A stretch of 64,000 nt of DNA from Leptospira licerasiae serovar Varillal str. VAR 010 (GTDB taxonomy: Bacteria > Spirochaetota > Leptospiria > Leptospirales > Leptospiraceae). Positions 29,234 through 42,487 of the stretch are shown here, one piece after another; the first letter of the stretch is position 1, and each line of letters starts with the position of its first letter. Made by a program: the position numbers and the translations under genes. Under the pieces are notes generated by a model, which saw only the letters and a list, made by a program, of their open reading frames with translations, was not told the origin of the DNA and ran no database searches. The stretch is taken from the NCBI RefSeq assembly GCF_000244755.1, contig NZ_AHOO02000012.1, positions 1 to 64,000 of the forward strand, written 5' to 3'.

Positions 29234-32179
29234 TTATTCCGACTCGACTCCTTCCGTATAACCTGCCTTAAGAGGGCGTTTTCTAAATCTAAACAGACGT
29301 ATCCTGGAAAGTTGGGAAGAATCTTCTTGGCCCAAACTGAAATCCGTTAAAGATATGGAGAAAAATATGGACTGATCATAAAAAGTCACCTGACTTGCTC
29401 CGGTAGTTCCCCCAGGTACTGATCTAAGGTCACTACTTAGACCTAATCTGAAATTCATAGTATGAAGATTATATTTTAAAACCGCCATCGCACGGTTGAC
29501 ATTCAAAGCGGTCGTCTGTCTGGCTTGAGTCCCATTAATCCCGGATCCGTTGATAATATCCTGACCTAAATTCGTAGGGTTCATATTCATGGAAGTGAAT
29601 GGAGAAGTTGGATCCGTATTCAAGATATACCTTTGGTAATAATAATTGTCGGTTTGATTCGTATATCTCCAAGGTTCCGTTACCCTGGAATCGATCTCCG
29701 CCTCAAACCCGAACTCCCTAGTAATGTCAATACTTGCCTTAGCATATATCCTATAATTGTCCATCATAGAAGCATAATATATATGATACCAAGTTCCGCC
29801 TACTTCCAGCTCGCGGATATATCTTAAAAAAGGAAGTCTGAATCCCCCCATCTTATAAGACAGAGTGAAGTTATTGGACAAAGGACGATGCAAAGGTGTA
29901 TGATATACAAAATCGTTATTGAAGAATAGTCCGTTATAAAAGCTTCTTTTTCGTTCCAGGAGGGTTCTCTTTCTTTTGCTGAATCCTTCCAAAAAGTCTA
30001 TATAACCCGCAAAACGAAAAACAGTATAATACCATCGTTCCTGACTGGTCGGTTGAGGCTGGTATTCGTCGGAAAAATTCCTAAGATCTCGGATGGTTTT
30101 AAGAGAGATCTCGAAATTCTCCAGAGCGTAACTTTCCAATGAAAGTTCCAACTCATGCTGGCGATTTTTCATGAGAATTGGATCTTGTAAGTCAGGCTTT
30201 TCAGCTTCTAACTTACGATAAGTAGTATTGAAAAATAATATCGGAGCCCCGATCCTTAAATTGGTATTCGTTCTGAAATATTGATAACTATCCCTGGCCA
30301 AACTTCTTTCCAAAGAAGTGAAGTTAGTGTTAACTGTATCCGAATTTCCGGCTGGCAATTGAGCGGATTGTTTTTTAGCTCCATAATATGCGCTCGGAGC
30401 CAAGGACACGTAACTTCCAAAATTCATCGAAGTCCTAAATCCTGTCTCTCCCTGTAGGAAGTTCTGGGTCCTGAGAAGATTTTCCTTATAATCCCCGTTA
30501 GGATTATCATAACTTCCATCTGAAGTCGGTATTTTCAATTTTTCCTGGGTGGGAACCCCGTAAAATCTCATCAACGTATTCGTTAAATACACATCCCAAT
30601 ACACCGGAGTTTCGAAATGAGGAAGCCGTGCTATCTCGGAACTGTTCTTAATCGTAACGGAAGGAAGAACGTCGACTGTAGGAAAATAACCGGACTTAGT
30701 CAAAGGAGAAAGGTTATAGAAGAGCATATTTCTCTTCATATTGATATTGACCGAAAGATCTCCCCTATTCTCGGTATAATCCAATTTCCACTCTAAGTTA
30801 TTACGAACATACCCGTAACGAACATCCCTGAACGTATATAACGACTGTAAACTATTGCTCGGTTGGTATCGATTCCCGTATTCATACTCGAACAAACGGT
30901 TCGTAAAATTCTCATACTGAACGGATAAATTTCGGGTAACGTCCTTTTCCGTATTGTTCATTTTAGAATTTAAGAATATTCTACCTTTCCACCAAGGATC
31001 CCTATCTTCTCCGATATTAGGGATATTTGTTCCCCAATAATTTCCCTTATCCACTTGGTTAGTGACCGCACTCGTTCCGAGACCGTAATTGGCAAATCTA
31101 TCCTCGAAACCGGAAGTGATCTGGTAGGCCTTATGATTCGCGTAACCTATATCTATCAAATAATTTAGGTTAGCACTTTGCCTCCACATTTCCATTTGGA
31201 AGGCTTGTCCCGTTTTTTCGTAAAAGTCCGCACGGAACTTATAACCCATCGGGGTCCAAGAAAAAGTTGGGATCGTGGACCATTGCAACGAGTTTTGGAT
31301 AAATAGACCTTGAGTATTGTTCTTACCGGCTTGGGTGGTCCAACCGTTCCCTAAATTATTATTATAAAAGAACGGAAGCCAAAATACTGTTGTACCTCCA
31401 ACCTGGAATCTAACGTTAGTTCCGACAACAGTTCTATCTTGATAAAGCACCACCTTATCCACCTTGAAAGAATAATGTGGTTTCTCCGCATTACATGATG
31501 TGAAGTATCCCATCTCCAACATGTAACGTTTATCATCTAATTTTTTAACCTTCTCGCCGAAGAAATACGCGGGAGCGACGGTTCCCTTGGTATTATAGAC
31601 CACACCTTTATCCAATCTATAGTCGTAGATGAATTTATCCCCTGTGATCTTCGCTCTTCCGTCCTCGAATTTGATCCCACCTTCCGCATACACTTCTTGG
31701 CGGTCAGAATCCACTGAAATTGTCTCAGCTTCCAGACTTCCTGATCTAAGTTTAATACGGACTCTACCCCTTAAGACCAAAACCCCACCTTTGGTCTGAT
31801 CCACTCTCATGAGCTCACCTTCGGCGGCGTTTTCAATTACCATGGGCAGATCTTTTTTTGATGTTCCGGCTAACGCTGCGAAGTCAGGCTTATTATCTTC
31901 CTTCTCGCCTAATGCGGCTTTTAATCGTTTACGTCTGGTGTATATGGAACCTTCCCTGGAAAGACCCAGGTTTTCCAGCTGCTCATCCACTTCTCTTTCG
32001 CTAAGTACTTCGATGGATTTGTTTAAAAGGCGGTTTCTGGTCTTAACAACAGACCTTTGGGTATCGTCTTCCGAGTTCGTATCCCCAGCAGAACCCCTAG
32101 GGCCTAGATCGACCGGTTGCCCCCAAAGCAGACTAGGCAAAAAAAGTAAAAATAGACAATTTCGGATCCAGGGGCGCAT
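29234..32179 (-). CDS. lptD: LPS-assembly outer membrane protein LptD (OstA)
   Basis: LptD inserts LPS into the outer leaflet of the outer membrane. The 981-residue protein has a signal peptide ending near FLPSLLWGQ. An acidic linker and an OstA/LptA-like jellyroll domain come next (about 125-215: [36 protein letters not shown]). A long C-terminal region rich in alternating aromatic/polar beta strands suits the barrel. It is longer than the E. coli protein. The cysteine pattern is sparse, so the disulfide maturation known in E. coli may not apply. Clustering with uppP and the sugar transferase supports an envelope role and an LPS-bearing spirochaete. Confidence 0.88.
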   Translation of the reverse strand: MRPWIRNCLFLLFLPSLLWGQPVDLGPRGSAGDTNSEDDTQRSVVKTRNRLLNKSIEVLSEREVDEQLENLGLSREGSIYTRRKRLKAALGEKEDNKPDFAALAGTSKKDLPMVIENAAEGELMRVDQTKGGVLVLRGRVRIKLRSGSLEAETISVDSDRQEVYAEGGIKFEDGRAKITGDKFIYDYRLDKGVVYNTKGTVAPAYFFGEKVKKLDDKRYMLEMGYFTSCNAEKPHYSFKVDKVVLYQDRTVVGTNVRFQVGGTTVFWLPFFYNNNLGNGWTTQAGKNNTQGLFIQNSLQWSTIPTFSWTPMGYKFRADFYEKTGQAFQMEMWRQSANLNYLIDIGYANHKAYQITSGFEDRFANYGLGTSAVTNQVDKGNYWGTNIPNIGEDRDPWWKGRIFLNSKMNNTEKDVTRNLSVQYENFTNRLFEYEYGNRYQPSNSLQSLYTFRDVRYGYVRNNLEWKLDYTENRGDLSVNINMKRNMLFYNLSPLTKSGYFPTVDVLPSVTIKNSSEIARLPHFETPVYWDVYLTNTLMRFYGVPTQEKLKIPTSDGSYDNPNGDYKENLLRTQNFLQGETGFRTSMNFGSYVSLAPSAYYGAKKQSAQLPAGNSDTVNTNFTSLERSLARDSYQYFRTNTNLRIGAPILFFNTTYRKLEAEKPDLQDPILMKNRQHELELSLESYALENFEISLKTIRDLRNFSDEYQPQPTSQERWYYTVFRFAGYIDFLEGFSKRKRTLLERKRSFYNGLFFNNDFVYHTPLHRPLSNNFTLSYKMGGFRLPFLRYIRELEVGGTWYHIYYASMMDNYRIYAKASIDITREFGFEAEIDSRVTEPWRYTNQTDNYYYQRYILNTDPTSPFTSMNMNPTNLGQDIINGSGINGTQARQTTALNVNRAMAVLKYNLHTMNFRLGLSSDLRSVPGGTTGASQVTFYDQSIFFSISLTDFSLGQEDSSQLSRIRLFRFRKRPLKAGYTEGVESE

Positions 32180-32208
32180 TCCGATCTAAGCCACACTATT
32201 GTGTCGGG

Positions 32209-33054
32209 TCAGCCCTGCATCACTAATTTGTAGAATAGTAGCACTGAGATCCCAAGAAGTATCCGGTACCAGCCGAACCCGGTAAAGGAATGGGTCCGTA
32301 AATATCTCAGAAACCATTTGATAACGAAAAAACAAAGTAAGAAAGAAAGGACAAAACCCAAACTTAAGATCGGTAAATTCTCCCAATTTAACACTGCCCT
32401 ATGTTTGAATAGTTTATAACCTCCGGCCAGAAATAGAACTGGGACTGCAACAAAGAATGAAAACTCTGCGGAACTTTTGGTGTCCTTTCCTAAAAACCGT
32501 GCAGTGACGATAGTCGCACCCGATCTAGAGACCCCAGGGATCAAAGCTAAACATTGGAAGATCCCTATAATAATCGCATCCTTTATACCAATAGGTTCGC
32601 TTGTTTTGATCTTCTCTCTTCTTTGAAACCAGAACTCGGAAAGTAAGATCAAAAGCCCGCCCACAAACCAGGCCCATCCTAAGATCGCCAAAATGTCTCC
32701 TCTGGATTTGATCTTATCTAAAAATCCTCTGAACAAGAATCCTGCCACCATGATAGGCAAGAATCCGATCGTCACTCTGGTTAAAAAAAGGAATCCTTCC
32801 CGGCTCTCTTCCTTACGGAGAAGGTAACATAGAGCGGACTTTCCCTGCTCCAGGAACTTTGCTCGGTAAAGAACAAGTACCGAAAGGATCGCTCCGCTCT
32901 GGATGAATATATCGAATAAGTCGTCGAAATCCGCTCCTTCCGAAAACGGATAGAAAGAGGAAAATAAGAAAAGGTGTCCTGTGGAGGACACCGGTAAGAA
33001 TTCCGTAATCGCTTCAATTACGCTACGGAAGATTGCGTTTAGATATGAATTCAA
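32209..33054 (-). CDS. uppP: Undecaprenyl-diphosphatase
   Basis: UppP (BacA) recycles undecaprenyl pyrophosphate to the monophosphate carrier used for peptidoglycan and O-antigen. The 281-residue membrane protein has the two signature motifs: [15 protein letters not shown] near the N-terminus and [10 protein letters not shown] mid-protein. About eight hydrophobic spans are present. It uses a TTG start at 33054, which is needed to include the first helix; the upstream region is purine-poor, so initiation may be weak. Direct linkage with a polyprenyl-phosphate sugar transferase and lptD is functionally coherent. Confidence 0.95.
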   Translation of the reverse strand: MNSYLNAIFRSVIEAITEFLPVSSTGHLFLFSSFYPFSEGADFDDLFDIFIQSGAILSVLVLYRAKFLEQGKSALCYLLRKEESREGFLFLTRVTIGFLPIMVAGFLFRGFLDKIKSRGDILAILGWAWFVGGLLILLSEFWFQRREKIKTSEPIGIKDAIIIGIFQCLALIPGVSRSGATIVTARFLGKDTKSSAEFSFFVAVPVLFLAGGYKLFKHRAVLNWENLPILSLGFVLSFLLCFFVIKWFLRYLRTHSFTGFGWYRILLGISVLLFYKLVMQG

Positions 33055-33075
33055 ATCGTTGAAAAAATTCTTTTT

Positions 33076-33810
33076 TTACTTAGTAGCTTCAGGCGCCGGC
33101 GTATTAGCTTCCGGTGCCTTGGTCTCTTCAGCCTTAGGAGCCTCTTCCTTGCTCAATTCAGGAAAGCTGAACTCTTTATCTAGATATTTTTCAAGATCAA
33201 ACTTATCGTTATGTTTGATAGCGACAGTTTCTTTAATTCTATCCAGAACAGATTTATAAACTTCTTCAGATTTTCTTCCTTTAATCTGAGCTCTTGCAGC
33301 ATCGTAACATTGTTCCAAAGTTAAGGACTCAGCTTGTTTGTATTTAGCGCGGAGTTCCTGGCAACCTTGGTTCAATTCCTGCTCGGTGATCTTAATTCTA
33401 GATTCGATCTGCTCAGCGATATACATTCCGTAGATCAATTGCATTTCTTGGAACTTTAAGATTTCTTTAATATCTGATCTTTTGCTAAAACCGCTCTTAT
33501 CCGCAGCAGCTTTAACTACCATCATCTCATGATAACGATCGAAAAACTTTCTTTTTCTAAACTCGTTTCTGAGTTGGAGAAAGCTTTGAGGAACTTTGCT
33601 TTCTTCTTCGGTTAAAAATTTAATAACATTCTTTTTTTCGATGTTCTGAGTGCGGCTTAGAGTATCCAAAGCGGTGTCAAAAGCGCTTTCAAAACCCGCA
33701 GTAGTGATCTTATTACCGTCGATGGACTCGATAACCGGAGTCCCGTCTCCGCAATATGCGAAAGAGAAAAAAGATAAAAGTAAAGTGAGGGAGAAATATA
33801 GCCGTTTCAT
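33076..33810 (-). CDS. Lipoprotein with SurA-N-like domain (LipL31-like?)
   Basis: The 244-residue product starts MKRLYFSLTLLLSFFSFAYC, a lipoprotein signal. VIESIDGNKITTAGFESAFD follows, resembling the N-terminus of SurA/PpiD-type chaperones, then a helical region with two further Cys (GCQELR, EQCYDA). No parvulin domain is present. The C-terminus is an Ala/Pro/Glu/Lys-rich tail. It may correspond to the leptospiral lipoprotein LipL31, but I cannot confirm that. Start: the ATG at 33810 gives the signal peptide, and the longer frame to 33861 does not. A palindrome sits immediately upstream and supplies an AGGA. The gene lies between mfd and uppP. Confidence 0.8.
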   Translation of the reverse strand: MKRLYFSLTLLLSFFSFAYCGDGTPVIESIDGNKITTAGFESAFDTALDTLSRTQNIEKKNVIKFLTEEESKVPQSFLQLRNEFRKRKFFDRYHEMMVVKAAADKSGFSKRSDIKEILKFQEMQLIYGMYIAEQIESRIKITEQELNQGCQELRAKYKQAESLTLEQCYDAARAQIKGRKSEEVYKSVLDRIKETVAIKHNDKFDLEKYLDKEFSFPELSKEEAPKAEETKAPEANTPAPEATK

Positions 33811-33814
33811 CTGT

Positions 33815-33828
33815 GTTGGAATTCCTAC
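33815..33828. promoter_or_regulatory. Near-palindrome GTTGGAATTCCTAC upstream of the lipoprotein gene
   Basis: It has the same core (GGAATTCC) as the palindromes at 23852 and 25105 with one mismatched pair. It lies 4 bases before the minus-strand start codon and would overlap the ribosome binding site, so any binding there could act on translation or transcription of the lipoprotein gene. Confidence 0.4.
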
Positions 33829-33860
33829 GCAAAAAATAGGAGAACCGGGCCTGGCGTCCA

Positions 33861-37298
<3,438 letters not shown>

Positions 37299-37304
37299 AC
37301 TAAA

Positions 37305-38156
37305 TTAAGACACCTTAACAGTAAGATTGTCGATCAATCTTACCTGCCCCAAAAAGGCAGCAACTGCAAGAAGCACTTCCCCTTTTATTATATGAAGTTC
37401 TTCTAATGTGTTTGCATCCAATACTTCCAGATAGTCCGTTTGCACTTTGGAAGAAGAATCCAGAACATCTCTCATAACTGCAAGAACTTCCGAAGGATCT
37501 TTTTCTCCTTGTCGAATAAGACTCTCTCCCAAGCGTAAAGCACGAATGAGTAGCAAGGCTTCTTCTTTTTCCGGGTTCGTCAAACGAGCGTTCCTGGAAC
37601 TGAGCGCCAAACCTTCTGCGGAGCGGACAGTATCCACTCCAATGATCTCCATAGGAAAACCGAGTGCTCTAACGAAATCTTTTACGATCAAATATTGTTG
37701 GTAATCTTTCTTACCAAAATAAGAACGATCCGCAGGAATTGTATGGAATAAACGAGAAAGAACAAGAAGAACGCCTTCAAAATGTCCAGGCCTCGTTGTC
37801 GCATCCAAATTATTCATTAAATGAGGGATACGTAATTCTACCTGAGGAATTCCACCCGGATACATAGTGTCTTTGTCCGGCAAAAATACAAGGTCCACTT
37901 TGGATGATTTACAAATTTCAAGATCTCCTTCCGTATTGATCGGATATTTTGCATAATCTTCAGGATCGTTGAACTGAGCAGGATTTACAAAAATAGAAAC
38001 TACCGTCTTAGAATTCTCGGATGCAGAACGAACGAATAGATTTGAATGCCCCTCGTGCAAAAACCCCATGGTGGGAGCAAAACCGACCGAAAGTTTTTCG
38101 GACTTCCATGCGAGTATCTGGTTTCTGACTTCGTTTGGATCCTTGGATACGATCAT
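37305..38156 (-). CDS. panC: Pantothenate synthetase
   Basis: PanC joins pantoate and beta-alanine with ATP to make pantothenate, the coenzyme A precursor. The 283-residue protein shows the ATP-binding GFAPTMGFLHEGHSNLF with the HxGH motif. VSIFVNPAQFNDPEDYAKYP and the second ATP motif KDYQQYLIVKDFVRAL follow, then GLALSSRNARL. Length matches the family. The start overlaps the hisD stop by 4 bases. No other pan genes are in the window. Confidence 0.97.
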   Translation of the reverse strand: MIVSKDPNEVRNQILAWKSEKLSVGFAPTMGFLHEGHSNLFVRSASENSKTVVSIFVNPAQFNDPEDYAKYPINTEGDLEICKSSKVDLVFLPDKDTMYPGGIPQVELRIPHLMNNLDATTRPGHFEGVLLVLSRLFHTIPADRSYFGKKDYQQYLIVKDFVRALGFPMEIIGVDTVRSAEGLALSSRNARLTNPEKEEALLLIRALRLGESLIRQGEKDPSEVLAVMRDVLDSSSKVQTDYLEVLDANTLEELHIIKGEVLLAVAAFLGQVRLIDNLTVKVS

Positions 38157-39445
38157 GGTTTGCCGTTTTGAGAAAGACGCACTTTTACTGAATTCCCATG
38201 CTCCTCATCCAAACCTTCGAATTCGGAGAGAACCTTTACATATGGATATAATTTTTCCAAAGAGTCCCGAGTCACTTCCTGATAGGTTACTCTTTTTAAA
38301 AAAGTTAAAACTCCTAGGGAAGAAAAGATCCTACTTCCCCCTGCAGTCGGGAGAATATGATTTGTTCCGCTGATATAATCTCCCATGGCAACAGGAGAAT
38401 AAGGGCCTAGAAACACGGATCCAGCATGTCTGATCTTCTTAAATAATTCCCGGTAATTCCTGGTTTGGATCTCCAAGTGTTCAGGAGCATAAAGATTAGA
38501 GAAGTTCACACATTCTTCTAAATTAGAAAAAACTAATATCCAACTTTCGTTTTCGATAGAGGCCCTTTTTATCGTCTCCCTCTTAGGTCTTTCTTTTAGA
38601 GCTTTGTCTATTTCGGCGGAAACTTTTTCTGCAAACTCGATTGAATCGGTGCACAGAATTGCTGCGGAATCTTCTCCATGTTCCGCTTGTGATAACAAAT
38701 CCGCAGCCACCCAGTTCGGATTTGCGAAATTATCCGCGATCACAAGAACTTCGCTCGGACCTGCAGGGCTATCTATTCCGATCACACCTTGTCCGCTTAA
38801 AAGGACTTTTGCAGCAGTTACGAATTTATTTCCAGGTCCAATTACAAATTCGGAACGAGGGATCGTTTCCGTCCCGTAAGAGGCAGCAGCAATTCCTTGT
38901 GCGCCACCCACTGTTACGATTGCATCCGCACCTGCAATCTTTGCTGCAGCAAACAATCCGTCCGGGATACCTTCTTTTTGAGGAGGGGTAACTATCTGAA
39001 TATGTTTTACACCTGCAATCTTTGCCGGGATCACTCCCATTAAAATGGTAGAGGGATATAATGCCTTGCCGCCGGGAGCGTATACGGTCACTGACTCGAT
39101 CGGAGTATAACGAATTCCTAATGTATTTCCGGAGACATTCACGTCCAGGTTGGCGGGTATTTGGGCCTTGTGAAATGTTTCGATATTCTCTTTTGCCTTT
39201 TCCAAGGCGGCAACGAGTTCCGGATCCGCTTTTCCTTTCCATTCTGAAACTGGATAGACCAGCTTTTCGGGGTTTAGCCCGTCGAACTTCCGGGTAAGTT
39301 CGTAAACAGCTTTGTCTCCACCTTCCCTTACCTGATCCAGAATGGGACGTACCAAGGCTAAAGTATCATTTAGATCCTGCTTTGCCCTCTGGAGAATGGG
39401 TTCAAAGGAAAAATCCTTACCTACTTCCCTGATACGAATGCTCAT
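38153..39445 (-). CDS. hisD: Histidinol dehydrogenase
   Basis: HisD carries out the last two oxidations of histidine synthesis (histidinol to histidine, NAD+ dependent, zinc enzyme). The 430-residue protein has VTVYAPGGKALYPSTILMGV and the NAD loop GAQGIAAASYGTETIP. IDSPAGPSEVLVIADN and the zinc-ligand segment LLSQAEHGEDSAAIL are present, and it ends with the ALY-type zinc/dimer region near GTNHILPTAG. It heads a long co-directional minus-strand run (hisD-panC-mfd and on) and diverges from xth across 64 bases. Confidence 0.97.
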   Translation of the reverse strand: MSIRIREVGKDFSFEPILQRAKQDLNDTLALVRPILDQVREGGDKAVYELTRKFDGLNPEKLVYPVSEWKGKADPELVAALEKAKENIETFHKAQIPANLDVNVSGNTLGIRYTPIESVTVYAPGGKALYPSTILMGVIPAKIAGVKHIQIVTPPQKEGIPDGLFAAAKIAGADAIVTVGGAQGIAAASYGTETIPRSEFVIGPGNKFVTAAKVLLSGQGVIGIDSPAGPSEVLVIADNFANPNWVAADLLSQAEHGEDSAAILCTDSIEFAEKVSAEIDKALKERPKRETIKRASIENESWILVFSNLEECVNFSNLYAPEHLEIQTRNYRELFKKIRHAGSVFLGPYSPVAMGDYISGTNHILPTAGGSRIFSSLGVLTFLKRVTYQEVTRDSLEKLYPYVKVLSEFEGLDEEHGNSVKVRLSQNGKP

Positions 39446-39509
39446 ACGGACATTTTTTTTCTTTGCCCGGACTTAGCATCCCGAAAATCCTGGGAACTCT
39501 TAAACGCCT

Positions 39510-40283
39510 ATGAAAGTTTTCTGTTTGAACTGCAATGGGATCCGATCCGCCTGGGGCAAGGGCCTGGGGGACGTCATCTCTTCCGAAAAACCAGATTTTG
39601 TATGTTTCCAAGAAACCAAAGCGCAGCCGGACCAACTTAGTTCGGAAATTTGGGAAAATCTAGGATACAAAGCATTCTTCCATTCTGCCGAAAAAAAAGG
39701 ATACTCCGGAGTTTCTCTTTGGACCAAACAGGAACCTAAAAAAGTAACGTACGGATTGGGATTGGATGAGTTCGATAAAGAAGGAAGAAGTGTCCTAGCA
39801 GAATTCGATTCATATGCGATCTGGACCGTTTATTTTCCATCCGGGACCACTGGCGACGTGAGACAAGCCGCCAAGATGAGATTCTTGGATGAATTCCTAA
39901 AAATTTCCGCAAAGTTAAAAAAGAAACATTCCAATCTAATCCTATGCGGTGACGTAAATATTGCTCATACGGAAATCGATATACATGACCCGAAAGGGAA
40001 TGCCAAGAATAGCGGTTTTCTTCCGGAAGAAAGAGCCTGGGTGACTAAGTTTCTTTCCACAGGCTGGGTGGATAGTTTTAGAGAATTATATCCGAGCAAA
40101 CAGGAATATACCTGGTGGACATTTAGAGCCGGGGCAAGAGGGAATAATAAGGGTTGGAGGATCGATTACTTTTTTGTGACCCCTGAGCTTAAATCCAAAC
40201 TCAAAAAACTCACAGTCAAAAAAGATCCTATCCTTTCCGATCATGCAGCGATGATCTTAGAAGTGGATCTTCCTAAAAAGTAA
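39510..40283 (+). CDS. xth: Exodeoxyribonuclease III (AP endonuclease)
   Basis: The 257-residue exonuclease/endonuclease/phosphatase-fold enzyme cleaves DNA at abasic sites in base excision repair. Visible motifs are [30 protein letters not shown] (metal-ligand Glu), [20 protein letters not shown] (Asp and Asn) and the C-terminal DYFFVTPEL...[11 protein letters not shown] (catalytic Asp-His). The NIAHTEID form marks the ExoIII rather than the APE1-only branch. Its final codons form one arm of a perfect hairpin shared with the convergent gene. Confidence 0.95.
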   Translation: MKVFCLNCNGIRSAWGKGLGDVISSEKPDFVCFQETKAQPDQLSSEIWENLGYKAFFHSAEKKGYSGVSLWTKQEPKKVTYGLGLDEFDKEGRSVLAEFDSYAIWTVYFPSGTTGDVRQAAKMRFLDEFLKISAKLKKKHSNLILCGDVNIAHTEIDIHDPKGNAKNSGFLPEERAWVTKFLSTGWVDSFRELYPSKQEYTWWTFRAGARGNNKGWRIDYFFVTPELKSKLKKLTVKKDPILSDHAAMILEVDLPKK

Positions 40284-40300
40284 AATTACTTTTTAGGAAG
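40269..40300. terminator. Perfect 15-bp hairpin covering two convergent stop codons
   Basis: CTTCCTAAAAAGTAA (40269-40283), a 2-base AA spacer and TTACTTTTTAGGAAG (40286-40300) are perfectly complementary. The left arm encodes the xth C-terminus Leu-Pro-Lys-Lys-stop. The right arm read on the minus strand encodes Leu-Pro-Lys-Lys-stop of the next gene. The two genes thus share an identical tail sequence and a single hairpin, probably a bidirectional terminator or mRNA 3' stabiliser. The arms contain a U/A-rich tract. Confidence 0.6.
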
Positions 40301-40654
40301 TGTAAGATCTATCTTTGGAAGATTCTTCTTTAAAAATTCGGAAAGTTCGGATTCGAAGACTAAAACCGTATCCGTGATCCTTTCGGAAGATTTGGATTTT
40401 ACCACCTTCTTATCCAAAAGTTTTCCGGAAAACAATAACGGTTCTTTCCAAAAAGGAACACGTATCTCTATGACCGCATTGCTACCGTCCGGATCGGGAT
40501 GAAAACGATCCAAGGTAAAGCTGAGCGCTGTGCCTTCGATCCCCTCCCATGTTGCCTGGAAATCCCCGGAAGAAGAATGCACTTGCACTGGAACCTTTAC
40601 GGTCTCAAAAAACCTGTTTTTGAATTCCTGTACTATTTTATCCAATATAACCAT
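40286..40654 (-). CDS. Hypothetical cytoplasmic protein
   Basis: From the ATG at 40654 the product has 122 residues. A longer frame to 40714 adds an unlikely N-terminus, and AGAGATAG lies 5-12 bases before the chosen start. The protein is a mix of strands and helices (VPVQVHSSSGDFQATWEGIE, AVIEIRVPFWKEPLLFSGKL) without a signal peptide or membrane segment. PilZ-like or other small beta-barrel folds are conceivable from the strand pattern, but the RxxxR and DxSxxG motifs of PilZ are absent. Function unknown. It is downstream of the GGDEF gene on the same strand. Confidence 0.7.
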   Translation of the reverse strand: MVILDKIVQEFKNRFFETVKVPVQVHSSSGDFQATWEGIEGTALSFTLDRFHPDPDGSNAVIEIRVPFWKEPLLFSGKLLDKKVVKSKSSERITDTVLVFESELSEFLKKNLPKIDLTLPKK

Positions 40655-40798
40655 TTCTATCTCTATATCGTTTATTAAGTTATAAGACTTAGTGCGATGC
40701 AAACAAATTTCCAATTTTAGGAAAAAAATGAAGAAGATTCATTACATTAAGGAAAAAAAAGAGGAAATAAGACCTTGGTCAGGACTTAGCCCAAGGGT

Positions 40799-41839
40799 CT
40801 AATCTTTAAAGATAGTACTTTTATTTCTTCCGGCTTCTTTGGATCTATAGAGCGCCTTGTCCGCTTCTTCCAAAAATTTTTTGCTTTCTATATCTTTTCC
40901 GGACATACGAGTACTGATCCCTATACTCACTGAAACAAACTCGGAAGTTTGAGATCCTTCGTGGGGGATCTTTAGTTCTTGTACACGTTTCCGAATATTC
41001 TCCGCAACTAACATCGCCTTATCAGAATCCGTTTCAGGAAGAATAACTGCGAACTCTTCTCCGCCGTAACGTGCAGGAAAATCTCCCGCTCTTCTTGCGG
41101 TATTTTTCAGAACTCCTGCAACCTGACGGATACATTCGTCTCCCGCTTGGTGACCGTATGTATCGTTATACTTTTTGAAAAAGTCTATATCCAGCAAAAG
41201 TAATGAGATCGGTTTTTCGGAACGACATGCCCTCTTCCACTCTACTTCTAAGATCTCGTCAAAGAACCTTCTATTCCAAATTCCGGAAAGACCGTCCGTT
41301 CTAGAAACTCTGAGTAAGGTTTGGTAAGCTTCCGAAAGTTTATCGGTGATCTCCTCTAGGTCTCTTTCTCTTTGTTTTCTCTGGAGCCTCTCATGACGAA
41401 GTCTCAAAGTAGAACGAACCCTTGCTCTCAGTTCATGAGCGTCGAACGGTTTCGTAACGTAATCGATCGCACCTAACTCGAATGCGGACTCTAAAGTTTG
41501 GGTATCGTGGATCGCGGTGATTATAATAACAGGCAAGTCTGAAAATTCTTCCTTAGAACTTAAGGTACGAAGAATGTCCAGACCGTTCATTCCCCCGGGA
41601 AGTAGAATATCCAAAAGTAAAAGTGAAATGTCCTTTTTGTTTTCCGGGTTTCCTTGGAGACCTAACCATTCCAAGGCGGTTTCAGGCGATTGTGTGGAAA
41701 TCACATCCCCGTATCCTGCTTTTTTAAGGATCCTTTCTACGAGTTGGCAGTTCTCTGGTGCGTCGTCCAGAATGAGAATTTTGTCCGATTCGCCGATTAG
41801 TGCGGATGATTCGCTTCTTTCTTTCGTGGGTCCGAACAT
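40799..41839 (-). CDS. Response regulator diguanylate cyclase (REC-GGDEF)
   Basis: The 346-residue protein has an N-terminal receiver domain (about 18-145). Its acidic pair lies in ILILDDAPEN, the phospho-acceptor Asp in LLLLDILLPGG and the lysine in DYVTKPFD. A coiled linker leads into a GGDEF domain (about 180-340). The active-site loop is YGGEEF, and RAGD five residues before it is an intact inhibitory I-site, so feedback by c-di-GMP is expected. The metal/substrate motif LLLLDIDFFKKYND is intact. It should make c-di-GMP when phosphorylated by an unlinked kinase; several kinases are encoded downstream but none adjacent on the same transcript. Confidence 0.94.
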   Translation of the reverse strand: MFGPTKERSESSALIGESDKILILDDAPENCQLVERILKKAGYGDVISTQSPETALEWLGLQGNPENKKDISLLLLDILLPGGMNGLDILRTLSSKEEFSDLPVIIITAIHDTQTLESAFELGAIDYVTKPFDAHELRARVRSTLRLRHERLQRKQRERDLEEITDKLSEAYQTLLRVSRTDGLSGIWNRRFFDEILEVEWKRACRSEKPISLLLLDIDFFKKYNDTYGHQAGDECIRQVAGVLKNTARRAGDFPARYGGEEFAVILPETDSDKAMLVAENIRKRVQELKIPHEGSQTSEFVSVSIGISTRMSGKDIESKKFLEEADKALYRSKEAGRNKSTIFKD

Positions 41840-42016
41840 TTTAACTGGTTTAATTCATCCGACGAGTCTTTTCAGTTAGAGCAACTTAGTGGGAAGAATT
41901 TTCCAAACCTATTCTAAAAGTTCCGAAATGAAAGCGGTTTTTTTTAGGTATTTCAACCTATTTTAGGCGACGAAAACCGGATTCTGGAATAATTTAGAGC
42001 ACCGAGGGAGGTTCCT

Positions 42017-42487
42017 TTGGAACAGAAAATATCTAGAAAACAAATCCTAGGCCTGGGTGCGACTACCATGGCATTACTCGCGAGTTCTTCCGTTTTAGGA
42101 CATGACCACGGCGACAAAAAAGCTTCCAAAAAGAAGAAGGCGGATAAAATTTCCGTCCCAGGCTCCGCGATCGAAGCCTCCTCTGCTTGTATTTTAAAAG
42201 GTAGGATCTGCATCAATATGTGTGTGGATATGCTGGCAGAAGGTCATAAGGAAATGGCGGATTGTCTAAGATCGGTCGAAGAGACTATTGCACTTTGCGA
42301 TGCATTCATCGTATTGTCTTCTTTAGGTTCGGCTTCTACTAAAAAATTAGCCTCTATCTGCTTGGAGTCCTGCGAAAGATGTGCGGCTCAATGTGACAAA
42401 CACGCAGACCACCACGAAGAATGTAAAGACTGTTCGGAAGCTTGTAAGGCTTGCATTTCCGAATTTAAAAAGTTACTCGCAGCTTAA
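42017..42487 (+). CDS. Cys-rich four-helix-bundle copper-binding protein (Csp-like)
   Basis: The 156-residue protein has a probable signal sequence (residues about 1-28, with SRKQILGLGATTMALLASS and a following HDHGDKK) and a mature part with 13 cysteines spaced along four helices. Examples are CILKGRICINMC, CLESCERCAAQC and ECKDCSEACKACISEF. This is the pattern of Csp1-type copper storage proteins and DUF326 proteins, in which cysteines line the core of a helix bundle and bind many Cu(I) ions. The SRK motif resembles a Tat signal with Lys in place of the second Arg. The start is TTG with an excellent ribosome site (GAGGGAGG). The stop overlaps the convergent kinase gene. Confidence 0.85.
   Translation: MEQKISRKQILGLGATTMALLASSSVLGHDHGDKKASKKKKADKISVPGSAIEASSACILKGRICINMCVDMLAEGHKEMADCLRSVEETIALCDAFIVLSSLGSASTKKLASICLESCERCAAQCDKHADHHEECKDCSEACKACISEFKKLLAA

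Noticed and set aside
32971..32995. GGTGTCC/GGACACC hairpin
   Set aside because: It lies inside the uppP coding sequence at the conserved SSTGHL motif and is explained by codon choice.
41953..42216. 87-residue minus-strand frame opposite the copper protein
   Set aside because: Shadow frame; the plus-strand gene has a strong ribosome site and a clear family pattern.
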